64,000 nt of DNA, from positions 66,662,180-66,726,179 of the forward strand of contig NC_086380.1 in assembly GCF_036588685.1 (NCBI RefSeq), written 5' to 3'. The first letter of the stretch is position 1, and every line of letters starts with the position of its first letter. Below are positions 62,932 through 64,000 of this stretch, in pieces. Source of the stretch: Mytilus trossulus. Taxonomy: Eukaryota > Mollusca > Bivalvia > Mytilida > Mytilidae. Under the pieces are notes generated by a model, which did not search any database, was not told where the DNA came from, and was given only the letters and a program-made list of their open reading frames with translations. The translations under genes were made by a program, and so were the position numbers.

Positions 62932-63229
62932 ATAATAAAGTTTGAAATGCTTTAAAAATCATTGTTCTTTTTTTCAACCCAGCCTATTTTGTTATCATTT
63001 TAACCTTGCACCACCAATTCTAAATCCCTATCTATTCAACTATAACGATTACCGTCTTCAAAACTCATCAGATTAGTTACGCTTCAATAAAAAAAGTTAG
63101 AAAAGCCAAATATAACAGGAAGTTAAAGATATTGCTGACCCAAAATTCCGAATAGTTTTGTCTAAGACAACTGAGGTAATCTATCCCTGGGAAGAAAATC
63201 CTTATTAATTCAAAAATAATTGTTAGCAA

Positions 63230-63495
63230 CTACCATGTATCGATTATTATTCGTTGAATACCAATTTACGTGAGTTTCGCGGGTACAAATGAACCACGAA
63301 TTACAACATTCGACAAATAACAAATTTGCGTATGCTTTGTATTGAGACATTGGTAAAACTACGAAATAAATATCCACGAAAATTTTTCCTAAATGCACTT
63401 AATTGATATCCACTAAAATAAATATCCACGAAAACGCAAGTTTCCTAAATTCACTTAATTGATACCCACTAAAATAATTGAATCCACAGAAATTT
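63230..63495 (+). repeat. Short tandem duplication with ATATCCACGAAAA units
   Basis: Two to three diverged ~58-bp units share AAATAAATATCCACGAAAA, TTCCTAAAT and CACTTAATTGATA, followed by CCACTAAAATAA. Confidence 0.7.
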
Positions 63496-63644
63496 GTAAT
63501 TACATGCTTGGGCTTATCAATGATAAATCATGTCACCACATTAGTGCTGACTACGTAGATGGTGATACCATCAGGATGGAAACATCAATTGAGTTATGGT
63601 AAATAGATGTATCAATTATGCAAAAAGAATTTGTTTTTGAATTA

Positions 63645-63840
63645 GTTATCAAAAGTACTAGGATTATAACTTAGTACGCTAGACGGGCTTTTCGTCTACA
63701 TAAGACTCATCAGTGACGCTCATATCAGAATATTTAAAAAGCCTAACAAGAACGAAGTTGAAGATCATTGAGGATTCAAAATTCCAAAACGTTGAGCCAA
63801 ATACGGATAAGTTAATCTAAGCCTGGGATAAGAAAATGTG
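63645..63840 (-). repeat. GACGAAACGCGCGT-family repeat, inverted
   Basis: It reads TAGTACGCTAGACGGGC, CATAAGACTCATCAGTGACG and GGATTCAAAATTCCAAAACG, inverse of 54565-54785. Confidence 0.8.
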
Positions 63841-64000
63841 ATATTTGGCAAAATGAAAACTGACTGTCTTCAAGTAAATCATTACATCAGTAATGTCATG
63901 TTTATATCTGGAATGATCTGGCCAAATAGTGTCTCTCCTTCTAAACTATATATGTCTTCAACGAAACAGTTAGTATATTGTGGAAATCTCAAAGAAGAAC

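Noticed and set aside
62718-62977. Leu/Cys-rich minus-strand frames opposite the protease tail
   Set aside because: They are the complement of the A-rich repetitive tail coding sequence.

Overview
The window looks like nuclear DNA of a bivalve mollusc, most likely a mussel close to Mytilus. It is AT-rich, has small exons with GT..AG introns, and is crowded with interspersed repeats of the kind seen in bivalves: short elements with palindromic ends, tRNA-headed SINEs, Penelope-like and LINE reverse transcriptase scraps, and a BEL/Pao retrotransposon. The organism is inferred from this character, not from a search.

Four host genes can be assembled by splice sites, codon phase and protein family. 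(1) Positions 547-3182, minus: the 5' part of an MNT-type (MAX-binding) bHLH-zip repressor, with the SIN3-interaction N-terminus and the start of the basic region; the remaining exons lie left of the window. (2) About 3700-13854, plus: a complete 300-residue TMEM248 in seven coding exons, divergent from MNT and apparently sharing its promoter. That region holds five CACGTG E-boxes, the site MNT/MAX binds. A long AT-rich 3' region follows, perhaps a UTR to about 19950. (3) Positions 29669-36728, minus: a 611-residue MACPF (perforin-fold) protein whose four exons join in phase into a type II membrane protein: short cytosolic tail, one membrane helix, stalk, MACPF domain, PAN/apple-like cysteine region. 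(4) Positions 50294-62931, plus: a secreted S1 chymotrypsin-like protease with a complete catalytic triad and an unusual 56-residue Lys/Asn/Asp tail.

Layout: 0-14 kb, the MNT/TMEM248 pair with repeats in the introns; 14-20 kb, TMEM248 3' region with three diverged tandem copies; 20-29 kb, gene-poor, with a Penelope-like fragment, a LINE fragment, another RT fragment and a tRNA-headed SINE; 29.6-36.8 kb, the MACPF gene with a second Penelope-like copy in its large intron; 37-50 kb, repeats, a possible small secreted peptide (41.9-42.1 kb), a decayed BEL/Pao element (42.6-46.0 kb) and a telomere-like degenerate repeat; 50-63 kb, the protease with several transposable elements in its introns, including two copies of a hairpin repeat flanking exons 3-6; 63-64 kb, repeats.

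The MACPF protein and the protease could both act in molluscan defence or at the cell surface; this is inference. The MNT/TMEM248 pair looks like a housekeeping bidirectional unit.
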